A stretch of 64,000 nt of DNA, from contig CAWAJR010000006.1 of NCBI GenBank assembly GCA_963782465.1, forward strand, positions 558,001 to 622,000, given 5' to 3'. Both the position numbers and the translations under genes were made by a program. Positions 8,678 through 17,065 of the stretch are shown here, piece after piece. Position 1 is the first letter of the stretch. Each line of letters starts with the position of its first letter. The DNA is from JAODBJ01 sp963782465. GTDB taxonomy: Bacteria > Actinomycetota > Acidimicrobiia > IMCC26256 > PALSA-610. Below the pieces are notes generated by a model. The model was not told the DNA's origin and made no database searches. It was given only the letters and a program-made list of their open reading frames with translations.

Positions 8678-8998
8678 CTACGAAGCCGGCGCGGCGTCCT
8701 CGTGCTGCACCACGTCGAACGACCACAGTTCGCTCGCCGTCGAAACGGGGCCTTGCGTGTTGTGCGCCCGGTGCCCGTGCGCGAACGCCTGGCTGTTCAC
8801 CCAGTTGTCGAAGTCGTCCTGGCTCCGCCAGCGCGTATAGACGAGGAACACATCGCGGTCGTCGCTGGGGCGCAGGAGTTCGAACGCCTCGAAGCCCGGC
8901 ATCTTCGACACTTCGCCGGCGCGAGCCGCGAAACGACCGACCAACTCTTCTGCCCGCTCACGCGGGACCGTGATCGCGTTGATGCGAACAACACTCAT
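8678..8998 (-). CDS. antibiotic-biosynthesis-monooxygenase fold protein, MhuD-like haem oxygenase
   Basis: A 106-residue ferredoxin-like protein. It starts MSVVRINAITVP and continues PGFEAFELLRP and WRSQDDFDNWVNSQAFAHGHRA, close in layout to mycobacterial MhuD, a haem-degrading enzyme. The MhuD haem-pocket residues N7 and W66 fall at the same numbers here. The axial histidine would be H74 or H76 (H75 in MhuD). The role in haem iron recovery is inferred from this match. A well-placed AGGAGG lies before the ATG. Confidence 0.75.
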   Translation of the reverse strand: MSVVRINAITVPRERAEELVGRFAARAGEVSKMPGFEAFELLRPSDDRDVFLVYTRWRSQDDFDNWVNSQAFAHGHRAHNTQGPVSTASELWSFDVVQHEDAAPAS

Positions 8999-9055
8999 GA
9001 CGAAACCTCCTGCCGTCCGACGCGACCCTACGGCCGCGCCGGTCGGAGGAACGAG

Positions 9056-10681
9056 TCAGGCGGCGCCGCCCTCGCCTCGGAGCCGCGACCAGGCACGGGT
9101 CGTCATCTCGGCTTCGAACATCACGATCGAGCCCTGACCGGCGGCACGCGGCGCCGCTTTCGCCTCGTACATCGCGGTATCGGCGTCTCGCAGCAAGTCG
9201 GCCGAATTGGTCCCGGCGTTGCCGAAGGCGAGGCCGCCGCTGACACCGATCTTGATCTCCTGGCCCATCACGAACGTCGGCATGGCGATCGAGTTCACGA
9301 TACGGGTCGCGGCTTCGAGCGCGTCTTCTTCGTCGTCGATGCTCTCGATGAGGACGGTGAACTCGTCGCCGGCGAGCCGGGCGACGGTGTCGCTCGGCCG
9401 CAACGCGGCGCGTGCACGCTGCGCGACCGTGACCAGCACCTCATCACCCGCCGCGTGACCGAGGGTGTCGTTGATCGCCTTGAACCCGTTCAGGTCGAGG
9501 AAGAGCACGGCGACGAACTCGCCGTCGCGACCGGCGTTCGCGAGCGCGTACTCCAGGCGGCCGATGAACTCGGCCCGGTTCGCGAGGCCGGTCAACTCGT
9601 CGCGGTACGCCCGGCGCATCAACTGCCGTTCGAGGTCACGCCGTTCGGTCACGTCGCGGGTGTTGACGACGACCCCTCGCACGGCGTGGTCATCGAGGAG
9701 GTTCGTGCAGACGGCTTCGAGGTGGACGCGGTCGCCGTCGGCGTGGCAGAGCATCAGGTCGAGGCGAAGTTGGCCGCCGGGGCACGCGAGCAGTTCGTCC
9801 CAGAGCGGCAGGAACCGGTTGTCGTCGCCTTCCCGGAGGAATTCGACGATGTCGTGGTCGAGCACCTGCGCCTGCTCGAGCCCGAGCATCTCCGCCCCGC
9901 CGGGCGCGACGAACCGCACGATCCCACCGGCATCGAGCACGAGGGTCAGATCGCCCGAGCGTTCGACGAGCGACCGGAACCAGCGTTCGCGTTCTTCGAG
10001 CTCGGCCTGCATGCCGCGGGATCGCCGCCGCTCGGCGACCCGGCCTCCCGCGCCGATCGCGAGCAGGAGGGCGAGCATCGCGAGGACCGTCGCGACCGAA
10101 GCGGGGCCCGAGCGCGCCTCCGCCGACTGCGCGCGCTGCGCGAGCACCGTAGAGATGCGATCGAGCGAGCGATTGAGTTGGACCTCGCCGGGGATCAACT
10201 GGTCGGCCGACAGCTGGATGACCCGCAAGGTGTTGTGCTGGCGCAACGCCGTGAGCGTGCGCTGCCCGGCCGCGGCCACCCGATCGGTCTGGCGGACGAC
10301 GGCCGTCGCCAGCGGATCGCGGCGCGTCGCGGCGTTGTCGGGGAACGATCGGGCGACGGCCTTCACGAGGTGGGCACGGGCCGTCGTGGCCGAGGTGAGC
10401 TCGGCCTTCGTCGTCTTGCCGGCGGCCGCGCTCAGCCCGAGCCTGCCGTACACGGCGGCAAAGTTGTCGGCCAGGCTCACGATCTGCGAGACCTGGGCCT
10501 TGCGGGCTTCCGCGTTCACTTGCGCCGCGTGCCAGACGACGAGCGCGCTCGAGCCGCCGACGCCGACGGCGATCGCGAGAACGAATGGCACGACCCGGAC
10601 CCAGCGGCGCGAGCGCACGCCGGGGACGGGTGGCGGTGATCCCAACATCTCGGGCAGTGTCGACCAGTTCGGCCGCCACAC
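9056..10681 (-). CDS. membrane-anchored PAS-GGDEF protein (probable diguanylate cyclase)
   Basis: About 541 residues from the GTG at 10681; an ATG at 10648 would remove 11 residues and is equally possible. Order: membrane segment (27-50), an extracytoplasmic helical sensor region, a second membrane segment (about 195-215), a PAS domain (about 235-345) and a GGDEF domain (about 355-520). The active-site loop reads RLAGDEF instead of RLGGDEF, near residue 435. AGDEF variants are often active, and DLNGFKAINDTLGHAAGDEV (substrate side) is intact. No EEF/EAL domain follows. It would make c-di-GMP in response to an outside or PAS signal. Confidence 0.85.
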   Translation of the reverse strand: MWRPNWSTLPEMLGSPPPVPGVRSRRWVRVVPFVLAIAVGVGGSSALVVWHAAQVNAEARKAQVSQIVSLADNFAAVYGRLGLSAAAGKTTKAELTSATTARAHLVKAVARSFPDNAATRRDPLATAVVRQTDRVAAAGQRTLTALRQHNTLRVIQLSADQLIPGEVQLNRSLDRISTVLAQRAQSAEARSGPASVATVLAMLALLLAIGAGGRVAERRRSRGMQAELEERERWFRSLVERSGDLTLVLDAGGIVRFVAPGGAEMLGLEQAQVLDHDIVEFLREGDDNRFLPLWDELLACPGGQLRLDLMLCHADGDRVHLEAVCTNLLDDHAVRGVVVNTRDVTERRDLERQLMRRAYRDELTGLANRAEFIGRLEYALANAGRDGEFVAVLFLDLNGFKAINDTLGHAAGDEVLVTVAQRARAALRPSDTVARLAGDEFTVLIESIDDEEDALEAATRIVNSIAMPTFVMGQEIKIGVSGGLAFGNAGTNSADLLRDADTAMYEAKAAPRAAGQGSIVMFEAEMTTRAWSRLRGEGGAA

Positions 10682-10725
10682 TGAGTGTTGATTTCAGTGG
10701 TTCGGCCCCGGGAACCCTCGCCGGG

Positions 10726-11559
10726 TCAGTCTTCGTCGGGGTTCGAGCGGAGGAAGCGCTCGATCTCGCTCACGAGCTCGTCGCCGGAGGGCAGTTCGGT
10801 CGCGGTCTCGCTCTCGAAGCGGCGCACGAGCTCACCGACGTCGGGACGCTGTGCGAGCCCTTCGTCGACCTTCTCGATGTACGCGTCGCAGCGAGAATCG
10901 AGCACCCGCAGGTCGAGGTCGAGTTGGAACAGTTCGACCAAGCGGCCGAGCATGGCGCGCACGGCCGGGGGTGAAGGCGAACCGGACACGTACTGCGGCA
11001 CCTGGGCCCACAACCCGACACACGGGATGTCGGCAACACCGAGCGCGTACTGAAGCACCGTCTGCATGCCCGTCGGGCCGCCGTAGTCGGGGCGGAGCGG
11101 CCCGACCTCCTGGGCGAGGGCACGACCCGTCGCCGTGGCGAGCACCGGCACGGGGCGACGATGCGAAGCGAGCGCCGGCATACCGGCGAGCGTCACGGCT
11201 TTCTTGACCCCGAGCCGTCCGGCCGCCTCGACGAGCTCGGCCGTGATCGACGGCCAGCGGATCGACGGTTCGGGCCCGTGCAGCAGCACGACGTCGCGCC
11301 CGGCCCGACCCGAAACGAGCGTGAGCTTCGGGTACTCGATGACCCGGAGGCCGCCCTCCACGAATCGAGCCGTCGGGCGGGTTTGCTGGAGGTCGAGCAG
11401 GTCGGTGAGGTCGAGCGTGGCGAACGCTTCCGCGCCTTCGACCTGCGCGCCGAGCGCGTCCATCGTGCCCGAGCCGGTGAACCCCGCGTCGACCCAGCCG
11501 GTGAGCGCGATCACGAACAGCGGTTCGTGCAAGGTGGGCCAGCGCTCGACGGTCAGCAT
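10726..11559 (-). CDS. PAC2 family protein
   Basis: A 277-residue protein with the PAC2 pattern: FVIALTGWVDAGFTGSG near the start, DVVLLHGPEPSIRW, TLAGMPALASHRRP and DYGGPTGMQTVL. The family resembles proteasome-assembly chaperone 2 and archaeal relatives. In actinobacteria its job is not established. The acidic C-terminal tail (FLRSNPDED) is typical of actinobacterial members. It is divergent from the first LLM gene with only 41 bases between starts. Confidence 0.8.
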   Translation of the reverse strand: MLTVERWPTLHEPLFVIALTGWVDAGFTGSGTMDALGAQVEGAEAFATLDLTDLLDLQQTRPTARFVEGGLRVIEYPKLTLVSGRAGRDVVLLHGPEPSIRWPSITAELVEAAGRLGVKKAVTLAGMPALASHRRPVPVLATATGRALAQEVGPLRPDYGGPTGMQTVLQYALGVADIPCVGLWAQVPQYVSGSPSPPAVRAMLGRLVELFQLDLDLRVLDSRCDAYIEKVDEGLAQRPDVGELVRRFESETATELPSGDELVSEIERFLRSNPDED

Positions 11560-11600
11560 CCTCTCAGCGTAGGGCGAGGTGAGCGGTAGGGTCCGCGCCC

Positions 11601-12533
11601 GTGCTGCTTCGTACGTTCACCGAACCCCAGCAAGGCGCGACCTACGACCAATTGCTGGCCGTTGCCCAGTTGAGCGAAGCACTCGGTTTCGACGCCTTCT
11701 TCCGTTCCGACCATTACATGCGTATCGGCGACGGCGACGGCCGGCCCGGGTCGACCGACGCGTGGGCGACGCTCGCCGCCCTCGCCCGCGAAACGGCGTC
11801 GATCCGGCTCGGCACCCTGGTCACACCGGCAACGTTCCGCCTCCCGGGGCCGCTCGCGATCACCGTCGCGCAAGTCGACGCGATGAGTGACGGGCGTATC
11901 GAACTCGGCTTGGGCGCGGGTTGGAACGACGTCGAGCATCGTGCCTACGGGATCCCGTTCCCGACGACGCGCGAACGGTTCGAGCGGCTCGAGGAGCAAC
12001 TCGCGATCATCACCGGCCTCTGGAGCACGCCGGAAGGCAAGACCTTCGACTACGACGGCCGCCACTACCAGATCGCGGGCTCACCTGCGCTGCCCAAACC
12101 CGTGCAGCGACCCCACCCCCCGATCGTGATCGGCGGGTGGGGGACGAAACACACGCCGCGTCTCGCCGCGACGTACGGGAGCGAGTTCAACGTCCCGTTC
12201 GCGCCCGTCGAATACTTCCCGACCGCGTGCGACCACGTGCGCGCCGCGTGCGAAGCGATCGACCGCGACCCGGCATCGCTCCGCTACACGGTCGCGCTCG
12301 TCGCGTGCGTCGGGGAGAGCGACGCCGAGTTCCGCCGGCGCGCCGAGAACATCGGTCACGACCCCGAAGCGCTGCGCCAGAGCGCGGCGGGCGGCACGGT
12401 TGGCGAGGTGGTCGAACGGCTCCACGCGTTCGCGGCGGCCGGCGCCGAAACCGTCTACCTCCAGGTACTCGACCTCGACGATCTCGACCACCTGCGGCTG
12501 ATCGCGTCGGCGGTCATGCCCGAGGTCGGATGA
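11601..12533 (+). CDS. LLM-class (F420-type) flavin-dependent oxidoreductase
   Basis: A 310-residue TIM-barrel protein. Features are FFRSDHYMRIGDGDG, RLGTLVTPATFRLPGPLAI, SDGRIELGLGAGWNDVEHRA and PPIVIGGWGTKHT. The last two are the cofactor-binding stretches typical of F420-dependent luciferase-like enzymes. The substrate is unknown. The GTG start has a TAGGGT hexamer at 11587-11592, 8 bases upstream, so the message is probably leaderless. A second LLM gene follows after 19 bases. Confidence 0.85.
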   Translation: MLLRTFTEPQQGATYDQLLAVAQLSEALGFDAFFRSDHYMRIGDGDGRPGSTDAWATLAALARETASIRLGTLVTPATFRLPGPLAITVAQVDAMSDGRIELGLGAGWNDVEHRAYGIPFPTTRERFERLEEQLAIITGLWSTPEGKTFDYDGRHYQIAGSPALPKPVQRPHPPIVIGGWGTKHTPRLAATYGSEFNVPFAPVEYFPTACDHVRAACEAIDRDPASLRYTVALVACVGESDAEFRRRAENIGHDPEALRQSAAGGTVGEVVERLHAFAAAGAETVYLQVLDLDDLDHLRLIASAVMPEVG

Positions 12534-12552
12534 CGATGGGCGGCTGGGCCCG

Positions 12553-13464
12553 ATGAGTGTCGTGCAGTTCGGCGTGCACACCGGTTTGCAGAACACGTCG
12601 ATCATCGAATTGCGCGGTCTCTGGCGCCGGATCGAAGACCTCGGCTTCGACTGGATCTCGATCTGGGACCACTTCTACGCGGCCGACGCCACCGGCAACC
12701 CGCATTGCCTCGAAGCCGTCGCCTCGCACGCCGCGCTCGCCGCGTCGACCGACCGGGTGAAGTGCGGGTCGCTCGTCTACTCCGCCGGCTACCGCCATCC
12801 CGCCGTCCTCGCGAACGCGATGGCGACCCTCGACCAGATCGCCGACGGCCGCATCGTGCTCGGTCTCGGCGCCGGTTGGGCGAAGAAGGAATACGACGTG
12901 CACGGCATCCCGTTCGGCAGCACCGGCGAACGGCTCCGGATGCTCGAGGAGTCGATCCAGTGCGTGCGCCTTCTCCTCACCGAGGACGTCGCCGACTTCA
13001 CGGGCGAGTTCTTCTCCCTCACCGGTGCACAGTGCGAACCGAAACCCGTTCAGGAACGGCTCCCGATCTGGGTGGGCGGCGGCGGCGAGAAGGTGACACT
13101 CCGGATCGCGGCCGCGCACGCCGACGGGTGGAACGTGCCGTTCGTCGCGCCCGACGTCTGGGCGCACAAGGCCGGCGTGCTCGACCAGCACTGCGAACGG
13201 CTCGGGCGCGACCCTTCGAGCATCGTCAAGGCCGTGAACGTCGGCATGGCGTTCACCGACGACGACCTGCACGCGCAGTTCGGCCGCATGGCCGAGGCGG
13301 TGCGGCCCAGTGTCCTCACGGGAAGTACGGCGGAGATCGTCGACAAGGTCGGCGCGTACGCCGACGCCGGCGCGTCGTGGGTGATCCTCGCGTTACGGGC
13401 GCCGTTCGACCGCGACGGCCTCGAACGCTTCGCCGCCGACGTCCTCCCCGCGTTCCGCCCCTGA
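12553..13464 (+). CDS. LLM-class (F420-type) flavin-dependent oxidoreductase
   Basis: A 303-residue relative of the preceding gene. It has SIWDHFYAADATG, VKCGSLVYSAGYRHPAVLAN, ADGRIVLGLGAGWAKKEYD and LPIWVGGGGEKVTLRIAA. The pair may act on related substrates, either from one transcript or after tandem duplication and divergence; sequence alone cannot say which. A double palindrome starts 2 bases after the stop. Confidence 0.85.
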   Translation: MSVVQFGVHTGLQNTSIIELRGLWRRIEDLGFDWISIWDHFYAADATGNPHCLEAVASHAALAASTDRVKCGSLVYSAGYRHPAVLANAMATLDQIADGRIVLGLGAGWAKKEYDVHGIPFGSTGERLRMLEESIQCVRLLLTEDVADFTGEFFSLTGAQCEPKPVQERLPIWVGGGGEKVTLRIAAAHADGWNVPFVAPDVWAHKAGVLDQHCERLGRDPSSIVKAVNVGMAFTDDDLHAQFGRMAEAVRPSVLTGSTAEIVDKVGAYADAGASWVILALRAPFDRDGLERFAADVLPAFRP

Positions 13465-13466
13465 AC

Positions 13467-13513
13467 GACAGGCGTCGATAGCTATCGCTATGCGATAGCT
13501 ATCGACGCACGTC
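13467..13513. repeat. dispersed double palindrome, copy 2
   Basis: Arms 13467-13488 and 13492-13513 pair over their inner 17 bases without error; two mismatches and three more pairs follow outside. The loop is TAT and the centre TCGCTATGCGA, the same orientation as copy 1. It lies between the convergent stops of the second LLM gene and the acetyltransferase gene, touching the latter stop codon just as copy 1 touches ddl. Confidence 0.95.
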
Positions 13514-14096
13514 AGCGGGGGTCGCGCCACATGGCCCAGAGGCGAGGACCGCCGCCGGTGAGATCGATGGTCTCGATGACGCGCCAGCCGTGGCGTTCGT
13601 AGAAGGCGACGTTGCGTTCCTTCGTGCTCTCCAGGTAGGCGGGCGTTCCTTCGGCGTCGCAACGGTTGAGGATCGGTTCGAGCGCAGCGGACGCCAGCCC
13701 CTGCCGTTGCCGCGGCGGATCGGTACCGAGGCCCTGCAGGTACCAATGCGGTTCCTCGGGGTGCACCGCGTGCATCGCGTGCATCGCGATACCGAAGCGG
13801 GTCACGCCTTCGGCGAGGATGTCGCGCAGTTCGACCAGGTCGGCGAGCATCTGTGGCGTCGGTTGCCACGCCCCCGGCGGCGCCCAGAAGCAACCGACCG
13901 AGCACGAGTCGTCGGTGTAACTCGCGCCCATCGGCAACGAGGCGGCTCGTGTCTGCAGCGTGAACATCGCTTCGAGTTTCGCCAGGCGGGTCGACGCATC
14001 GGGGAGCGCCCACACTTGCAAGGGGTCGTCGTAGAACGCGCGTGCGCTCGCGGCAGCGACCGCCTCGACGTCGGCGTCGGTCAACTTCCTGATCAC
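13512..14096 (-). CDS. GNAT-family N-acetyltransferase
   Basis: A 194-residue acetyltransferase. It opens VIRKLTDADVEAVAAASARA. The acetyl-CoA binding motif A is near residue 130: LQGLGTDPPRQRQGLASAAL (R/Q-x-x-G-x-G/A type). VAFYERHGWRVIETIDL closes the fold. The GTG at 14096 is preferred because a GGGTGGG stretch lies just upstream; GTG 14105 is an alternative. The substrate is not predictable. The start codons of this gene and galT are only about 20 bases apart. Confidence 0.8.
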   Translation of the reverse strand: MIRKLTDADVEAVAAASARAFYDDPLQVWALPDASTRLAKLEAMFTLQTRAASLPMGASYTDDSCSVGCFWAPPGAWQPTPQMLADLVELRDILAEGVTRFGIAMHAMHAVHPEEPHWYLQGLGTDPPRQRQGLASAALEPILNRCDAEGTPAYLESTKERNVAFYERHGWRVIETIDLTGGGPRLWAMWRDPR

Positions 14097-14115
14097 GTGG
14101 CCCACCCTGCCAGTA

Positions 14116-15072
14116 TTGCCGGATGACCGACGGGCCGAGCTGCGCTTCGACCCGCTCACGCGCGCGTGGGTGAACATTGTCGGGCACCGCCAGTCGCGGC
14201 CGAACCTGCCGGCCGACGACTGCCCGTTCTGCCCGGGCGGGTTGGAAGCACCCGAGCCCTACGACGTGCGCTGGTTCACGAACCGATGGGCGGCGCTCAC
14301 GCCCGGCGACGCGCTCGACCTCGCGGCGGCCGAAGCCGCGGGAACGACGCGCCTTCCCGGCGTGGGCGCGTGCGAGGTGGTGCTGTTCTCCCCCGAGCAC
14401 GAACAGTCGCTCGCGGGTCTCGGCCCGGCCGGGGTGCGGAAGGTGGTCGACGTGTGGGCCGACCGCACTGCGGCACTGCTCGCGCGCCCCGAAGTCGACT
14501 ACGTGCTCGTCTTCGAGAACCGCGGTCGCGAGGTGGGCGCGACGATCGACCATCCGCACGGCCAGATCTACGGCTACCCGTTCGTGCCGCCGGTGCCGGC
14601 CGCCGAGGCGGCGATCGCGCGGGAACATGGCTGTCCCGTGTGCGCGGAAACGACCGGCGAAGCCGCCGCCGGCGCGAGGGTCGTGTACGACGACGGCGAC
14701 TGGCTCGCGTGGGTGCCGTACGCGAGCGCGTACGCGTACGGCGTGCGGATCGCGCCGCGTGCGCACCACCCCTCGATCGCCGCACTCGGCGACCGCGACC
14801 GCGACGCGCTGAGCGCGGTCCTGACCGACGTACTCGGTCGCTACGACCGGCTGTGGGCGCCGCCGCGCCCCGGGTACCTCTTTCCCTACCTGCTGTGGTT
14901 CCACCAGGCGCCGGCCTCGGGCGGCGACGAATGGCACCTGCACGCCCACGTCGCGCCGCCGCTGCGCGCCCCCGGCGTACAGCGGTTCGTTGCGTCGGGC
15001 GAGCTCGGAAGTGGCACGCTGTCGAACCCGGTCATCCCGGAGGCGGCGGCGGAGGCGCTACGCAATGCCTGA
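14116..15072 (+). CDS. galT: galactose-1-phosphate uridylyltransferase
   Basis: A 318-residue enzyme of the Leloir pathway exchanging UMP between UDP-glucose and galactose-1-phosphate. DDCPFCPGG near the N-terminus holds the zinc cysteines. FENRGREVGATIDHPHGQIY contains the active-site HPH, whose second histidine carries the uridylyl group. HHPSIAALGDRDRDALSAVL and EWHLHAHVAPPLR complete it. The start is uncertain: the in-frame codon is TTG 14116, while the only nearby ATG (14123) is one base out of frame. Its end overlaps galK by 8 bases. Confidence 0.9.
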   Translation: MPDDRRAELRFDPLTRAWVNIVGHRQSRPNLPADDCPFCPGGLEAPEPYDVRWFTNRWAALTPGDALDLAAAEAAGTTRLPGVGACEVVLFSPEHEQSLAGLGPAGVRKVVDVWADRTAALLARPEVDYVLVFENRGREVGATIDHPHGQIYGYPFVPPVPAAEAAIAREHGCPVCAETTGEAAAGARVVYDDGDWLAWVPYASAYAYGVRIAPRAHHPSIAALGDRDRDALSAVLTDVLGRYDRLWAPPRPGYLFPYLLWFHQAPASGGDEWHLHAHVAPPLRAPGVQRFVASGELGSGTLSNPVIPEAAAEALRNA

Positions 15073-16198
15073 TCACGATGCGCGCATCGACAAACTCGCG
15101 CACACCCTGGGCGGCAGCCGCTCGACGTTGCGCTACTTCCGCGCGCCGGGGCGGGTCAACCTCATCGGTGGCCACGTCGACTACCACGAGGGTTGGGTCA
15201 TCCCGATGGCGATCGACCACGACGTCGTCGTGGCGGCGCGCCCGCGTACCGACGGCCGTATCGTCGTGCGGTCACTCGACCTCGAAGGCGACGTCGACGT
15301 CGCGGCCGACGGGTCGGAGCCGCCCCGCGCCGTCGTTCCACGCTGGGGCCGGCTGGTCGGCGCGGTGGCGTGCACGATGGCCGATGCCGGTCGTGAGCCG
15401 GTTGGCGCCGACATCGCCGTCGCGACGAACCTCGCCATCGGCGGTGGGCTCTCGTCGAGCGCGGCATTCGAGGTCGCGATCGCGCTCGCGTTGAACGACG
15501 TCGCCGGGTTCAGCCTCCCGATCCGAGACCTCGCGCTCGCCGCGCAACGCGCGGAGCATCTCGCGAGCGGGGTGCCGTGCGGTGTGCAAGACCAGATGGC
15601 CGCGCTCAGCGGCGCACGGGACCACGCGCTCCTGCTCGACTGCCGCACCTTCGAACTCGAGACCTTGCCGATACCGGCCCACGTGCGCGTGCTGATCGTG
15701 CATTCGGGTGTACCTCGCATTCTCGAAGGAAGCCCGTACGCCCTCCGGCGTTCCGAAGGTGAGGCGGTCGCGAGCCGGCTCGGTCTGCGAGTGCTGCGCG
15801 ACGCGACGATCGACCAGGTGCAACACGAAGCGCGGGGTCGCCATGTGGTGTCGGAGATGCGACGCGTCCTCGACTTCGCCGACGCGTTACGGCGCGACGA
15901 CGCGCCGGCGCTCGGTGCGCTGATGCTCGCCGGCCATGCGTCGCTGCGCGACGACATGGAGGTGTCGACACCGGAACTCGACGTGCTCGTGCAATGCCTG
16001 GTCGACGCGGGCGCCTATGGGGCACGCCTCACCGGAGGCGGGTTCGGGGGCTGCGTCGTCGCGCTCGTGCCGGCCGACCGGGCCGAGACGATCGCGCACG
16101 ACGCGCCGGCCGACTACCGGGACCGCACGGGTCGGGAGCCTTCGGCCATGCTCGTACGGGCGGCCGACGGCGCCGGTCCGTACCCCGCCGGCGGGTGA
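15065..16198 (+). CDS. galK: galactokinase-like GHMP kinase, copy 1
   Basis: A 377-residue GHMP kinase, ATP + galactose to galactose-1-phosphate by family and by overlap with galT. Motif 1 is APGRVNLIGGHVDYHEG, where residue 36 is glycine; classical galactokinases have GEHTDY, with the glutamate contacting the sugar. Motif 2 is IGGGLSSSAAFEVA. CGVQDQM (about residues 172-178) holds the catalytic aspartate, and TGGGFGGCVVAL is motif 3. The ATG overlaps the galT stop region. The changed sugar loop could mean a shifted substrate. Confidence 0.85.
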   Translation: MPDHDARIDKLAHTLGGSRSTLRYFRAPGRVNLIGGHVDYHEGWVIPMAIDHDVVVAARPRTDGRIVVRSLDLEGDVDVAADGSEPPRAVVPRWGRLVGAVACTMADAGREPVGADIAVATNLAIGGGLSSSAAFEVAIALALNDVAGFSLPIRDLALAAQRAEHLASGVPCGVQDQMAALSGARDHALLLDCRTFELETLPIPAHVRVLIVHSGVPRILEGSPYALRRSEGEAVASRLGLRVLRDATIDQVQHEARGRHVVSEMRRVLDFADALRRDDAPALGALMLAGHASLRDDMEVSTPELDVLVQCLVDAGAYGARLTGGGFGGCVVALVPADRAETIAHDAPADYRDRTGREPSAMLVRAADGAGPYPAGG

Positions 16199-16201
16199 AG
16201 A

Positions 16202-16990
16202 TCAGGCGGTCGCGAAGTCGGTCGCGGCCGGCGCGCTTCCGTAGGCGGCCGGCACGGCTCGTCCCCGCGCCTGGCGGTAGAGCATCGTCCGGTACACGCT
16301 CAGGCACACGCTGGTCGTGAGCGCGGCGGCGATGAACACGGCGAAACAGGTGACGATGGCGACGCCCATGAGCGGTCCGTTGTCGAGCAGCGCGGCCACG
16401 AACACGATGAGCAACACGGGCGACGCGAGCAGGGCACCCACGGCATCGAAACCCAGTTGGCCGGTGACCCGCTGGTCGGCATCCGTGCCGAGCAACGCAC
16501 GGGAAGCGCGCCGCGCGGCCGGCGCGTCGACACCGTCGATCACGATCGCCGGCAACACGAGCATCGAAGCGACGGACCACGCCAGCTCGCCGGCGTAGGT
16601 GACGAACACGCCGAACCGGCCGAACAAGCCGCCTACCACGCGCAACGCAACGCCGACGGTGAGCGAGTAGAACGCCCACGCGCAGATTGCAGGAAGGTGG
16701 CGCGCCGCGTCGCGAACGGCTCGCGCGACGGTCGGTGATCGACCCTCCGCAACCTCGTTGGCACCGGCGACGATCGCGGCCGACCAGAACATCGAGAGGA
16801 ACACCACGGCGAGCGCGGCGGGGAACAGCATGGCGACGGCCGCGAGGGGCGCGATCGACGCGATCAACGCCTCGCCGAAGATGAGCACGACGAACGAGAC
16901 CGCGGGCGCGGCGGCGAGCAGCACCAACGATTGCTCGGCCCACATGATCCGCCAGGACGTCCGGGTCAGGGTGAAAGCACGGCCGAGCAC
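16202..16990 (-). CDS. multi-spanning membrane protein, DUF6159-like
   Basis: A 262-residue protein with about six membrane spans. It begins VLGRAFTLTRTSWRIMWAEQ, resembling the amphipathic opening of DUF6159 proteins. Spans lie near 24-45, 52-80, 115-135, 148-165, 205-225 and 228-250. The function is unknown. It lies opposite to and between the two galactokinase-like genes, ending 3 bases after the first stops. The GTG at 16990 is chosen because the family-like text starts there. Confidence in the gene is high; the family name is tentative. Confidence 0.65.
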   Translation of the reverse strand: MLGRAFTLTRTSWRIMWAEQSLVLLAAAPAVSFVVLIFGEALIASIAPLAAVAMLFPAALAVVFLSMFWSAAIVAGANEVAEGRSPTVARAVRDAARHLPAICAWAFYSLTVGVALRVVGGLFGRFGVFVTYAGELAWSVASMLVLPAIVIDGVDAPAARRASRALLGTDADQRVTGQLGFDAVGALLASPVLLIVFVAALLDNGPLMGVAIVTCFAVFIAAALTTSVCLSVYRTMLYRQARGRAVPAAYGSAPAATDFATA

Positions 16991-17065
16991 GGCCGCAGGA
17001 TGGCAGCCACGCACCGTGGTCGGCAAACGTCGGGCATCGGGTCCGAGCCCGTACGATGCCGGGCG

